Shown here one piece after another: positions 52,269 to 60,164 of a stretch of 64,000 bases of DNA (its first letter is position 1; every line of letters starts with the position of its first letter). Under the pieces are notes generated by a model. It saw nothing but the letters and a program-made list of their open reading frames with translations. It did not search any database and was not told where the DNA came from. Origin of the DNA: Bacteroidota bacterium (lineage in GTDB: Bacteria > Bacteroidota > Bacteroidia > Sphingobacteriales > Sphingobacteriaceae). The position numbers and the translations under genes are program-made. The DNA lies in the NCBI GenBank assembly GCA_013288685.1, contig JABDBM010000005.1, positions 25,279-89,278 of the forward strand, read 5' to 3'.

Positions 52269-53177
52269 ATGAAACCATCTTTTTTAAAACCCGGCTTCGA
52301 ATTCATTTTTTCACTGGCCTTAATTGTAATATTAGGTTTGCCGCCTGTATTGCTGGCACAAACCCAAAAAGATCTGGAAATAAAGATTGAAAATGGCGAC
52401 ACTACCGTAAACGGCAAGAATATAAAAGATCTTTCTTTAGCCGAACGCGGCAATGCATTAAAAGATATTAAACATTTGAGCGGCACTGTTGGCACGAACA
52501 GTAATGATAGCGGCAAGTTTCATCGCTATTTTTTTAAACGAAGAGATACTGCAGGGCATAGAGAGGAGTTTGTTGAGTTTAGAAAAAGAAGGCCCGGCAG
52601 CGCCGACCGCAGGCAAATGATAACCGGAACTGTAATAGTTACCGACAGCACGAGGAGCATTGTGGAAGATAGACAACCAAGACAACGCAGAATTGAGCAG
52701 AATTTTTCTTATCGCCGTGATGACGAATCGCCAAACGGGATAGTTATGCGCGATGGCGGCCCTGAGCGGCCATTCAGAGCGCCAGGCATGCGTTTTGAAC
52801 GACGCAACACCCAAAATTTTAATTATGTAAGCACCGACAACCAGGGTTTCAGTACCCGTGTTAGTTTTCGGGTATCGGAACCCGAGCACGAAGATCTGCA
52901 AAAGATTACAGGTGTTGAAGGTGGCAAACTTGAAATAACTGATTTAAACCTGGTACCCGAATTTTCAACCGGAAAAACGTTGTTGCTATTCAATTTACCT
53001 TCAAAAGCGGTAGCCGACGTATTTTTAAAAGATGGTGAAGGCAAAGTGATTTGGAATGAAAAATGCAGCGGGGGCAATTTTAGTAAAGCCTTTGCACTGC
53101 CATTAAACGGCGTTTACTATCTGCATGTAAAGCAAGGCAGCAGTGTTGATGTGAAGAAGATTGTAAAGGAGGAATAG
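52269..53177 (+). CDS. Exported Arg-rich protein with a T9SS-type C-terminal domain
   Basis: 302 residues. A long signal peptide (LALIVILGLPPVLLAQ, cleaved near residue 31) is followed by an Arg-rich, low-complexity middle (FKRRDTAGHREEFVEFRKRR; DRQPRQRRIEQNFSYRRDDE). The last 85 residues read as a divergent T9SS sorting domain: a Phe/Leu strand (GKTLLLFNLPSKAVADVFL), then DGEGKVIWNEKCSGGNFSKA and a final GVYYLHVKQGSSVDVKKIVK. Such domains direct proteins through the type IX secretion system to the cell surface; this reading is inferred from pattern. The effector part is unknown. Confidence 0.7.
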   Translation: MKPSFLKPGFEFIFSLALIVILGLPPVLLAQTQKDLEIKIENGDTTVNGKNIKDLSLAERGNALKDIKHLSGTVGTNSNDSGKFHRYFFKRRDTAGHREEFVEFRKRRPGSADRRQMITGTVIVTDSTRSIVEDRQPRQRRIEQNFSYRRDDESPNGIVMRDGGPERPFRAPGMRFERRNTQNFNYVSTDNQGFSTRVSFRVSEPEHEDLQKITGVEGGKLEITDLNLVPEFSTGKTLLLFNLPSKAVADVFLKDGEGKVIWNEKCSGGNFSKAFALPLNGVYYLHVKQGSSVDVKKIVKEE

Positions 53178-53183
53178 TTTTTT

Positions 53184-53340
53184 GCTGCGCGTCATTAGCT
53201 TCGCGTCATCGAGTCATTTTGCAAAGTTTGTATAATAAAAAAAGCCCTTTAAAAATAAATTTAAAGGGCTTTTTAATGATAGCATCTCACAATGCGTCAA
53301 TGACGCGAAGCAAATGACCTTATGACGTGCAGTGAATGAC
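53184..53340. terminator. Bidirectional terminator in a repeat (stem 53243-53270)
   Basis: AGCCCTTTAAA (53243-53253) pairs with TTTAAAGGGCT (53260-53270), with A-rich left and T-rich right flanks, so it can end both convergent transcripts. It is nested in an outer inverted repeat: GCGTCATTAGCTTCGCGTCA at 53189 against TGACGCGAAGCAAATGAC at 53301. Confidence 0.85.
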
Positions 53341-53703
53341 TTAAAAAGGAAGATCATCATCCTCGGGCGATGCACTGATATCAGCCGGTGGGGCATATTC
53401 AGGTGTTGGGCTTGCGCCTGCCGGGGTTAATGTATTAATCTTCCAAAGTATCAACGAGTTGAAATAGCTTTTTTTGCCGGTTTTGTCGGTCCACGGCCTG
53501 CCACGCAGGTTAAAGGATACTTCAACATCGCTGCCTACCTTTACATTATCCAATAATGCACAGCGATCCTGCATCGCTTCGAACTTTATATATTCGGGAT
53601 ATTGCGGATTCTCGATGTATTCAAGTATCAATTCTCTCTTCTTTAACGACTCCGTTATTTGTGTTGTTGGCGACACTTCATGTACCTTACCCTTAATTTC
53701 CAT
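53341..53703 (-). CDS. DUF3127 OB-fold protein with SSB-like acidic tip
   Basis: 120 residues. The OB-fold body runs from MEIKGKVHEVSPTTQITESL to KSYFNSLILWKI, matching DUF3127, and includes NLRGRPWTDKTGKKSYFN. The C-terminus is a Pro/Ala-rich linker ending SPEDDDLPF, the acidic tip by which single-stranded DNA-binding proteins recruit partners. A role in single-strand DNA metabolism is therefore plausible. It is single, facing the T9SS-tail gene across a terminator. Confidence 0.88.
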   Translation of the reverse strand: MEIKGKVHEVSPTTQITESLKKRELILEYIENPQYPEYIKFEAMQDRCALLDNVKVGSDVEVSFNLRGRPWTDKTGKKSYFNSLILWKINTLTPAGASPTPEYAPPADISASPEDDDLPF

Positions 53704-53784
53704 AGTTTCAAAAAATTAAAAATGTAAAGTTAATAGATAAGAAATGAAAACGGGCGTATTTAATTCATAAATTCGCAAAATATC

Positions 53785-54957
53785 ATGCAAGTTTTCCACA
53801 ACCAAAGTAAAATAATCATCACCTGTAACAAAAGGCTATCCGGCTATCTTCAACAAGAGGTTGAAGATTTGGGCTTTAAGCCAACGCGCGTTTTTCAAAC
53901 CGGCGTCGAGCTTTTGGGTACCGTTACAGATACTATTGCCTTAAATTTGAATTTGCGCTGCGCAAGTCAGATACTGTATTTAATAAAAAGCTTTACCGCT
54001 GCCGATCCGCAGCAGCTTTACGATAACCTTGTTGAAATTGAATGGGAAAAGCTCATTGATTTTACCGGCTATTTCTCGGTATCATCAAATGTAAATAACG
54101 AGCATATCCGTACACCGCTTTTTGCCAACGTAAAAGTAAAGGATGCTATAGTTGACAGGATAAAGGCCCAAAAAGGCATACGGCCGAACTCGGGTGCCGA
54201 AGTAAATAAAACCGCAGTACATTTATACTGGCAGGAAACCGAAGCCGATATATTTTTAGATACCTCGGGCGAAACGCTGGCCAAACACAGCTACCGCAAA
54301 ATACCGGGCAAAGCGCCCATGCTGGAAGCACTGGCAACATCAACCATTATGGCTGCTAACTGGGACAGGAAAAGTACTTTTATAAACCCCATGTGCGGCT
54401 CGGGAACGCTCGCTATTGAAGCAGCCTTGTTGGCCACAGACAAATGCCCGGGCCTTTTCAGAATGAATTATGGCTTTATGCACATTATGGGCTATGATGA
54501 AACGGTGTTTTTTACAGAGCGACGAAAGTTAAAAGACAAGGCCCGCAAGGAAACCGGCTTTAGAATCATAGCCACTGATATATCGGCCGATGCAGTTGAC
54601 ATTGCCGAAAAAAATGCAAAGACTGCCGGCGTAGACCATTTGATAGATTTTAGCGTTTGCGATTTTGCCGAAACGCCAATACCGGAAGAACCCGGCATTA
54701 TCATGTTTAATCCCGAGTATGGCGAGCGTTTGGGTGTGCATACAAAATTGGAGATAACTTACAAACGTATGGGCGATTTCATGAAAAAGGATTGCCGGGG
54801 TTATCGGGGTTACGTTTTTACAGGCAATCCCGATTTGGCAAAAGTGATTGGCCTTCGCGCTACCCGCAAAATTGAATTTTACAATGGCAAACTGGATTGC
54901 CGTTTATTGGAATATGAACTTTACGAAGGCAGCAAAAGGGAACCGAGGGAAGTTTAG
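53785..54957 (+). CDS. THUMP-domain RNA methyltransferase (RlmL N-terminal type)
   Basis: 390 residues. A THUMP-containing N-terminal half (about 1-165: LSGYLQQEVEDLGFKPTRVF; LNLNLRCASQILYLIKSFTA) precedes a Rossmann class I methyltransferase (about 170-390). SAM-binding motifs: INPMCGSGTLAIEAALLA, IATDISADAVDIAEKNAKTA. Motif IV reads NPEYGERLG, where most N2-guanine RNA methyltransferases have NPPY. It should modify guanine in rRNA (RlmL methylates 23S G2445). The gene is not clearly linked with its neighbours. Confidence 0.9.
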   Translation: MQVFHNQSKIIITCNKRLSGYLQQEVEDLGFKPTRVFQTGVELLGTVTDTIALNLNLRCASQILYLIKSFTAADPQQLYDNLVEIEWEKLIDFTGYFSVSSNVNNEHIRTPLFANVKVKDAIVDRIKAQKGIRPNSGAEVNKTAVHLYWQETEADIFLDTSGETLAKHSYRKIPGKAPMLEALATSTIMAANWDRKSTFINPMCGSGTLAIEAALLATDKCPGLFRMNYGFMHIMGYDETVFFTERRKLKDKARKETGFRIIATDISADAVDIAEKNAKTAGVDHLIDFSVCDFAETPIPEEPGIIMFNPEYGERLGVHTKLEITYKRMGDFMKKDCRGYRGYVFTGNPDLAKVIGLRATRKIEFYNGKLDCRLLEYELYEGSKREPREV

Positions 54958-54961
54958 TTTA

Positions 54962-55042
54962 TTGAGTTGATTAAGTGAGTGGTTGATTAAGTTAAAGTAG
55001 TCTAAAACCAACCACTCAGCCAATCCAACTCAATCAACTCAA
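54962..55042. repeat. Inverted repeat, TTGAGTTGATTAAG family
   Basis: Left arm 54962-54985 (TTGAGTTGATTAAGTGAGTG, GTTG) and right arm ending 55042 (CAACCACTC, AATCAACTCAA) are imperfect reverse complements. It sits between two same-strand genes. Confidence 0.75.
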
Positions 55043-55073
55043 TCCAACCTAATCTAAATAAATCAACATAAAA

Positions 55074-55571
55074 ATGAAGAAACTTCTGTTCTCCGCTATA
55101 GTTACACTGATAGCTGTAAATTGTATGGGCCAGGCCAAGCTGGCATTTCCGTTTCAGGGCGGTAAAGATGTGATGAATCGTTTTTTTAAGGATAATTTAA
55201 CGGTATCGCCCGATATTATTAATCGGCGTGCAACAGGGATGGTTCTTTTTAAATTTACGGCCGATGATAAAGGGAAGATAACCAAAATAATTGTTTACTA
55301 TGCCGACGATGCTGTTTTGGTGCCGCCTGTGATTGCTGCTTTAAAAAAATCGAACCATAAATGGATTATTGCCGATGGTATTGCTTTTACTGATTTTATA
55401 CTCCCGGTGTCCTATAGCTTTTACCAGCCCGACACCGATACCCTGGCTGTAAAAAGAGCAGTTTATGATTTTAACCAAAATCATAAGCCTATTTTTTCGA
55501 CAGACCAAATACCGTTGGATATGGCCACGTTGTTGCCAACTGTGATGGTGAATTACAGCCTGGCACAGTAA
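55074..55571 (+). CDS. Exported protein of unknown function, TonB-C-like
   Basis: 165 residues with a signal peptide (LLFSAIVTLIAVNCMGQ, about 1-20). The mature part has the general rhythm of a TonB C-terminal-like domain: ATGMVLFKFTADDKGKITKI, then VPPVIAALKKS and FILPVSYSF. It lacks the proline linker and membrane anchor of a real energy transducer. Function unknown. A hairpin repeat at 55611-55645 follows. Confidence 0.7.
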   Translation: MKKLLFSAIVTLIAVNCMGQAKLAFPFQGGKDVMNRFFKDNLTVSPDIINRRATGMVLFKFTADDKGKITKIIVYYADDAVLVPPVIAALKKSNHKWIIADGIAFTDFILPVSYSFYQPDTDTLAVKRAVYDFNQNHKPIFSTDQIPLDMATLLPTVMVNYSLAQ

Positions 55572-55610
55572 AATAGAAAGAGCCGAATAGAACGAAAGGG
55601 TTTTATAAGA

Positions 55611-55645
55611 GGGCACGAAGAAAAAAAATTTAATCTTTGTGCCCT
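55611..55645. repeat. Hairpin repeat of the GGGCACGAAG type
   Basis: GGGCACGAAGA pairs with TCTTTGTGCCC (one mismatch or wobble) and is followed by TTTGTGTTTTTTTC. It is a short intergenic repeat that can also end the transcript of the upstream gene. Confidence 0.6.
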
Positions 55646-55716
55646 TTGTGTTTTTTTCTTTGTAACCTTTGTGGTTATTATCAAACATCCCAGGTACTTT
55701 ACCTTCTTCGCAAAAA

Positions 55717-56838
55717 ATGGAAAAAGGGACCGCTCAACATCATCGCAAAATTATCCATATTGATATGGATGCGTTTTATGCTTCTGTTGAACAGCGCGAT
55801 TTTCCTGAATACCGCGGTAAACCCTTAGTTGTTGGCGGCCTGCCCGAAGGGCGTGGCGGCGTGGTTGCCACAGCCAGCTACGAGGCCCGTAAGTTTGGCA
55901 TACGTTCTGCCATGTCTTCAAAACAGGCACTACAGCTTTGTCCTCACGCTTTGTTTGTACGACCGCGCTTTGCGGCCTATAAAGAAGTATCGCAAAAAAT
56001 ACGCGAAATATTTAGCCGATATACCGATTTAATTGAACCGCTTTCGCTGGATGAAGCTTATTTGGATGTTACAGCTGATAAATTGAATGTCGGCTCGGCT
56101 ATTGATATTGCCAAACAAATAAAGCAGGCTATAAAAGATGAACTACAGCTTACCGCATCGGCAGGCGTTTCTATTAACAAGTTTGTCGCCAAAACGGCAT
56201 CGGATATGAATAAGCCGGACGGCCTCACTTTTATTGGCCCTTCGGCCATTGAAGCCTTTATGGAAAAATTACCTGTTGAAAAGTTTTTTGGCGTAGGCAA
56301 GGTAACAGCCCAAAAGATGAAGAACATGGGCCTGCATATTGGCGCCGACCTTAAAAAGCTGACGGAAGAAGAATTAGTTAAACATTTTGGTAAAACTGGC
56401 CGGTTTTATTACCAGATAGTACGCGGCAACGATGCACGCGAAGTGCAACCCCATCGCGAAACAAAATCATTGGCCGCCGAAGACACTTTTGCCTACGATT
56501 TAACTACTATAGAAGAAATGGAGGCCGAACTGGATAAAATAGCAGTAACAGTTTGCAATAGGCTACAGCATTACCAGCTAAAGGGGCGCACCATCACCTT
56601 GAAAATAAAATATAGCGATTTTAAACAGATCACCCGCAATCAATCGTTTGGTACAGGGCTAAATGATTTGGAAACAATTAGTAAAACGGCTAAACAGCTA
56701 TTAGCTGCAACGTTAACAGAAGAAAAGAAAATAAGGTTATTGGGTATTTCGCTATCGAATTTTGGAAAAATAGTTGTTAAACAAAAAACAGAACGGCCAA
56801 CCGATCAGTTGACACTATTTCCTTTGTCTGAATCCTGA
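55717..56838 (+). CDS. dinB: DNA polymerase IV (Y-family translesion polymerase)
   Basis: 373 residues from 55717, where MEKGTAQHHRKIIHIDMDAF gives the standard start; an in-frame ATG at 55669 adds only repeat-derived residues. Catalytic acids Asp16 in IDMDAFYASVE, and Asp112 and Glu113 in SLDEAYLD. The fingers motif (YEARKFGIRSAMSSKQAL), the helix-hairpin-helix thumb (PVEKFFGVGKVTAQKMKNMG) and the little finger follow. It copies damaged templates with low fidelity. The last codons and the stop lie inside the left arm of an inverted-repeat element. Confidence 0.95.
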   Translation: MEKGTAQHHRKIIHIDMDAFYASVEQRDFPEYRGKPLVVGGLPEGRGGVVATASYEARKFGIRSAMSSKQALQLCPHALFVRPRFAAYKEVSQKIREIFSRYTDLIEPLSLDEAYLDVTADKLNVGSAIDIAKQIKQAIKDELQLTASAGVSINKFVAKTASDMNKPDGLTFIGPSAIEAFMEKLPVEKFFGVGKVTAQKMKNMGLHIGADLKKLTEEELVKHFGKTGRFYYQIVRGNDAREVQPHRETKSLAAEDTFAYDLTTIEEMEAELDKIAVTVCNRLQHYQLKGRTITLKIKYSDFKQITRNQSFGTGLNDLETISKTAKQLLAATLTEEKKIRLLGISLSNFGKIVVKQKTERPTDQLTLFPLSES

Positions 56839-56919
56839 TTTGTTTGATTTGAGGATTAGTGGAATTTAACAAATAGCATCAAGGCAATCTTAACTCCCAG
56901 AAATCATGGTTCAGACAAA
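56823..56919. repeat. Inverted-repeat element, TCTGAACC family, copy 2
   Basis: Left arm 56823-56842 (TTTGTCTGAATCCTGATTTG) and right arm 56900-56919 (reverse complement TTTGTCTGAACCATGATTT) match at 17 of 20 bases. The left arm contains the dinB stop codon; the right arm ends one base before the stop of the minus-strand gene. Confidence 0.85.
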
Positions 56920-56920
56920 T

Positions 56921-57334
56921 TCAGTTCGAAACACTTCCCATCCATTTTAAAACGGAGGTATCTAATATGTTTCCGAAATTACTTAGCACAGTCTTGCTTT
57001 TCTCAGCTTTTACAAGGTCTTCTTTAAAAACAAAGTAATCAACCCCAAGCATTTTCAAAAAGCTGTCTGTCTTCTCATTCGAAGTACTTTTGTAGCAGCA
57101 AATTTTTAAGCTGTCATAAAACTTGTTGTTGGTAATTCGCCGCAATACTTTTTCAATATCCTCACCTACGTAATCGTAGTCAAAGATTACCAGATCGGGC
57201 CTCAACTCAAAAAGAGCGGGAAAAATAGCGCTCACGGATTCAATGTGCTTAACGGTCTTGTAGTCAGTTACTAACTGATCAGGGAAAACGTTAGGTGCAA
57301 CTAATAGCACTTTCTTAAAGCGGTTACGGACCAT
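56921..57334 (-). CDS. Stand-alone receiver-like protein, degenerate
   Basis: 137 residues, the size of a single response-regulator receiver domain with no output domain. It has the right strand-helix rhythm: KKVLLVAPNVFPDQL at the first strand, PDLVIFDYDYVGEDIEKVL with an Asp at the phosphoacceptor strand, KICCYKST and VDYFVFKEDL with a late Lys. However, the acidic pair after strand 1 is replaced (VAPN rather than xEDD), so metal-dependent phosphorylation is doubtful. It may work by binding only. A 521-base AT-rich region lies upstream. Confidence 0.7.
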   Translation of the reverse strand: MVRNRFKKVLLVAPNVFPDQLVTDYKTVKHIESVSAIFPALFELRPDLVIFDYDYVGEDIEKVLRRITNNKFYDSLKICCYKSTSNEKTDSFLKMLGVDYFVFKEDLVKAEKSKTVLSNFGNILDTSVLKWMGSVSN

Positions 57335-57855
57335 GCTTAAATTAAATTAGGAGCCTAAATATAAAATGTAAATTTCATATTGTCAAGAGCATATTAATAA
57401 ACTTATAAGAAAAATTTTCAGCATTTTTTCGTGAAATCAAGCTATTTCTAAGGGGCATTTCTTGCTTTTTGACCCCTAAAATTAACTTTAAATTAAAACT
57501 TTATAATGCAACGTTATAAATAAGAAAAAATTATACACTTTGTACGCTTTTGCTCTTTTTTTTGTTAACTTTTTTCCCCACTTTTTTCAATGTTAAAAAT
57601 TTAAAATTCTTCGCGAAAAGATAAAATTTTTGAAAAAATTGTAACAACACGGTAAAAATTTTGAGAAATAAGAATGATTTATGCATGTCATTTTAACGAA
57701 GTAAAGACTATGGGCATTCGATGTTAATAATTTTATGAAAAATGATTTCGTAAATTTAACTTGAGTTCGGTATTTAGAGACGCTAATTGTGCGGCATCTT
57801 TCGGGCTTCCCGCAGTTTTCCCGCTTTTTGCTACATTTGGTAAAACCGATAAATT
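57335..57855. other. AT-rich divergent intergenic region
   Basis: 521 bases between the pseudo-receiver (minus) and the M28 lipoprotein (plus). It is very AT-rich with runs of A and T (about 57480-57670). No gene supported and no clear palindrome of more than a few bases. TACATTTG at 57832 may be the plus-strand -7 element. Confidence 0.5.
57832..57839 (+). promoter_or_regulatory. Possible -7 element of the M28 lipoprotein gene
   Basis: TACATTTG fits TAnnTTTG, but the expected -33 TTTG is absent (the region reads CTTCC). It lies 16 bases before the ATG. Confidence 0.3.
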
Positions 57856-59496
57856 ATGAGATTTAACAATACCCTGCTCTTATTTTTAACAACACTTGTT
57901 TTATTGGCGGGCTGCCGCAAAAAAAACATGGACAGCCCCATAACAGCTGCCACTATTAAAAGCCACATCGCCGTTTTGGCCGATGATTCGTTACAAGGCC
58001 GCAAACCTTTCACCACCGGCGAAACCAAAGCTACCGCATACATTGCAACGCAATTTAAAAAGCTGGGATTGGAGCCCGGCAATAATGGGAGCTACTTTCA
58101 GGATGTACCCATGGTTGAAATTACCAGCATCCCATCACAAACGATGGAGATAAACGGCGGAAAAACCAGGATCGATTTGCGTTCGCTTACTGATTTTGTG
58201 ATGTCTACCCGCCGTGAGGTAGATACCGTGCAGTTAAAAAAATCGCCGTTGGTATTTGCCGGCTACGGCGTTGTAGCACCCGAATATAAATGGAATGATT
58301 ATGCTGGCGTTGACGTAAAGGGAAAGACAGTAATTGTACTGGTTAATGACCCGGGTTTTAAATCGGGCGATAAGACGTTATTTAAAGGCGATACTATGAC
58401 CTATTACGGCCGGTGGACCTACAAATACGAGGAGGCCGCCCGGCAGGGCGCTGCGGCCGTAATTATAGTGCACCAAACTGAACCTGCCAGTTATGGATGG
58501 AATGTGGTGAATAATAGCTTTACCGGCGCCAAACTTTACCTGCAACAGCCTGATAAGCACTTGTCCCGCTGCAAGGGCGAAGGCTGGATGACGGAAGAGG
58601 CAGCTAAAAAGTTATTGGCCGCGGCAGGCATAACTGGCGATATAAGGGCTTTGGCCCGCAAACGCGATTTCAAGGCCATACCGCTTAACTTTAACGTAAC
58701 CTTAACCATTCAGAACAAACTAAAATATTCAACATCGCACAACGTGATAGCCGTACTAAAAGGCAGCGCCCGCCCCGATGAGTGTATATTATATACCGCC
58801 CACTGGGACCACCTGGGTACGGGCAAGGCCGATGCCAAAGGCGACAGCATTTATAATGGCGCTGTTGACAATGCCAGTGGCGTAGCGGCTGTTTTAGCTG
58901 AGGCCAAAGCGTTTTCGGAATTAAAAGAGAAACCGCAACGGTCCATTGTATTTTTAACGGTAACCGCCGAAGAACAGGGTTTATTGGGTTCGGAATATTA
59001 TGCAACTCACCCGGTCTTCGCACTCAACAAAACTGTTGGCGACTTAAATATGGATGCCCTTGGTGATTTTGGTGAAACCAACGATTTTTCGATAACCGGC
59101 AAAGGCCAGAACGAACTGGAAGATTATGCGGAAAGCTGGGCCAAACAGGAGGGCAAAAAGACCACCGGCGATAAAAACCCCGGTGCAGGCGGCTATTACC
59201 GCTCGGACCATTTTAATTTTGCTAAAGTAGGTGTGCCGGCACTCGACATTAATAACGGCGCAGAAAGCACCGCACATGGTGAGGCATGGGGCAAAAAACA
59301 ACAGGAGGACTATAACGACAATCATTATCATCAGCCATCAGACAATTACTCGCCTTCAATGAACTGCGAAGGAATGGCCGAAGTGGCTAACCTGCTTTTT
59401 AATGCCGGCTTGCAACTGGCTAACGAAAGCACCTTTCCGGGATGGAAAAATGGATCGGAGTTTAAGGCAATGCGAGATAAATCAATGGGGAAATAA
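57856..59496 (+). CDS. M28 family peptidase, lipoprotein with PA domain
   Basis: 546 residues with a lipoprotein signal (TLVLLAGC, Cys20). The N-terminal part has DDSLQGRKPFTTGETKATAY, typical of this M28 group, followed by a PA domain (about 125-250, VVAPEYKWNDYAGVDVKGKT). The catalytic domain carries zinc ligands in TAHWDHLGTG, GAVDNASGVAAVL, AEEQGLLGSEYY and a distal His (DNHYHQPSDNY). It acts in the periplasm on peptide N-termini. It is a different subgroup from the M28 protein at 46493. A repeat follows between it and the TM2 gene. Confidence 0.92.
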   Translation: MRFNNTLLLFLTTLVLLAGCRKKNMDSPITAATIKSHIAVLADDSLQGRKPFTTGETKATAYIATQFKKLGLEPGNNGSYFQDVPMVEITSIPSQTMEINGGKTRIDLRSLTDFVMSTRREVDTVQLKKSPLVFAGYGVVAPEYKWNDYAGVDVKGKTVIVLVNDPGFKSGDKTLFKGDTMTYYGRWTYKYEEAARQGAAAVIIVHQTEPASYGWNVVNNSFTGAKLYLQQPDKHLSRCKGEGWMTEEAAKKLLAAAGITGDIRALARKRDFKAIPLNFNVTLTIQNKLKYSTSHNVIAVLKGSARPDECILYTAHWDHLGTGKADAKGDSIYNGAVDNASGVAAVLAEAKAFSELKEKPQRSIVFLTVTAEEQGLLGSEYYATHPVFALNKTVGDLNMDALGDFGETNDFSITGKGQNELEDYAESWAKQEGKKTTGDKNPGAGGYYRSDHFNFAKVGVPALDINNGAESTAHGEAWGKKQQEDYNDNHYHQPSDNYSPSMNCEGMAEVANLLFNAGLQLANESTFPGWKNGSEFKAMRDKSMGK

Positions 59497-59538
59497 TTGG
59501 AACTTTCGATTTCGGATTTCAGACGCATCCCAAGCATA

Positions 59539-59595
59539 GAAAGCTAAAATCAGAAAGCAGGTATTTTACCTTTCGCTTTTCTGCTTTTAGCTTTC
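59539..59595. repeat. Inverted repeat, GAAAGCTAAAA family
   Basis: GAAAGCTAAAATCAGAAAGC (59539) is answered by GCTTTTCTGCTTTTAGCTTT up to 59595. Immediately left is TTTCGATTTCGGATTT (59504-59519), a phrase also seen at 20009-20026. The element separates the convergent M28 and TM2 genes. Confidence 0.75.
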
Positions 59596-59665
59596 TCCTT
59601 TTTAAACTATATGATAGACTAAGGGAGTTTTTCAGTTAATATTATTTTACTCCCTTATTTTGAAA

Positions 59666-60028
59666 TTAATTGGCGGCTCGTGCTATATTATAGCATTCAT
59701 AAGCCAGGTGGCGGTTATAATCGTTAGCAATGCTTTTGTAGGAAATTAAATCAATTAATGTGCCTATGCCAAACAAACCACCGGTAAATAAATATACCAG
59801 GCCCCACATAACCTGCCCGGTCATAAACCTTTGCACGCCTGCCAGGCCTAAAAAACCAAGTAAGGTGGCCAGCAATATATCCGAAGGGTTTTTGCGACGG
59901 CTGTTGTAAACCAGCATAAATGTTTGTATTTGATTTTGCGACAGGCCTGCCGAAGCATGGTGAATAAAGCCATATTCCTCCATTGTCATGGAGTCGAATG
60001 TGTTGTATGAGTTTTGATAAGCGTTCAT
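59666..60028 (-). CDS. TM2 domain membrane protein
   Basis: 120 residues. A polar N-terminus (about 1-48) is followed by the TM2 domain: basic turn SRRKNPSDIL, helix 1 (LLATLLGFLGLAGVQRFMTG), the conserved GQxxWGLVYLFTGGLFGIGTLIDLI pair and a polar tail. TM2 proteins are small inner-membrane proteins of unknown role. The start at 60028 is the first ATG. It is single; the caspase gene lies 136 bases upstream. Confidence 0.88.
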   Translation of the reverse strand: MNAYQNSYNTFDSMTMEEYGFIHHASAGLSQNQIQTFMLVYNSRRKNPSDILLATLLGFLGLAGVQRFMTGQVMWGLVYLFTGGLFGIGTLIDLISYKSIANDYNRHLAYECYNIARAAN

Positions 60029-60164
60029 TGCAGTAATTATTAAGCAGATAACCTTTAAATCCTGCTATAAAATTAATCGCTATAAAAAAAACGACAACGA
60101 AAATTAGGTTAGTGGTTTAAATTACGCGGTGAAAGCAACTTTTTTAGCGGCGAAAACGCGGTGG

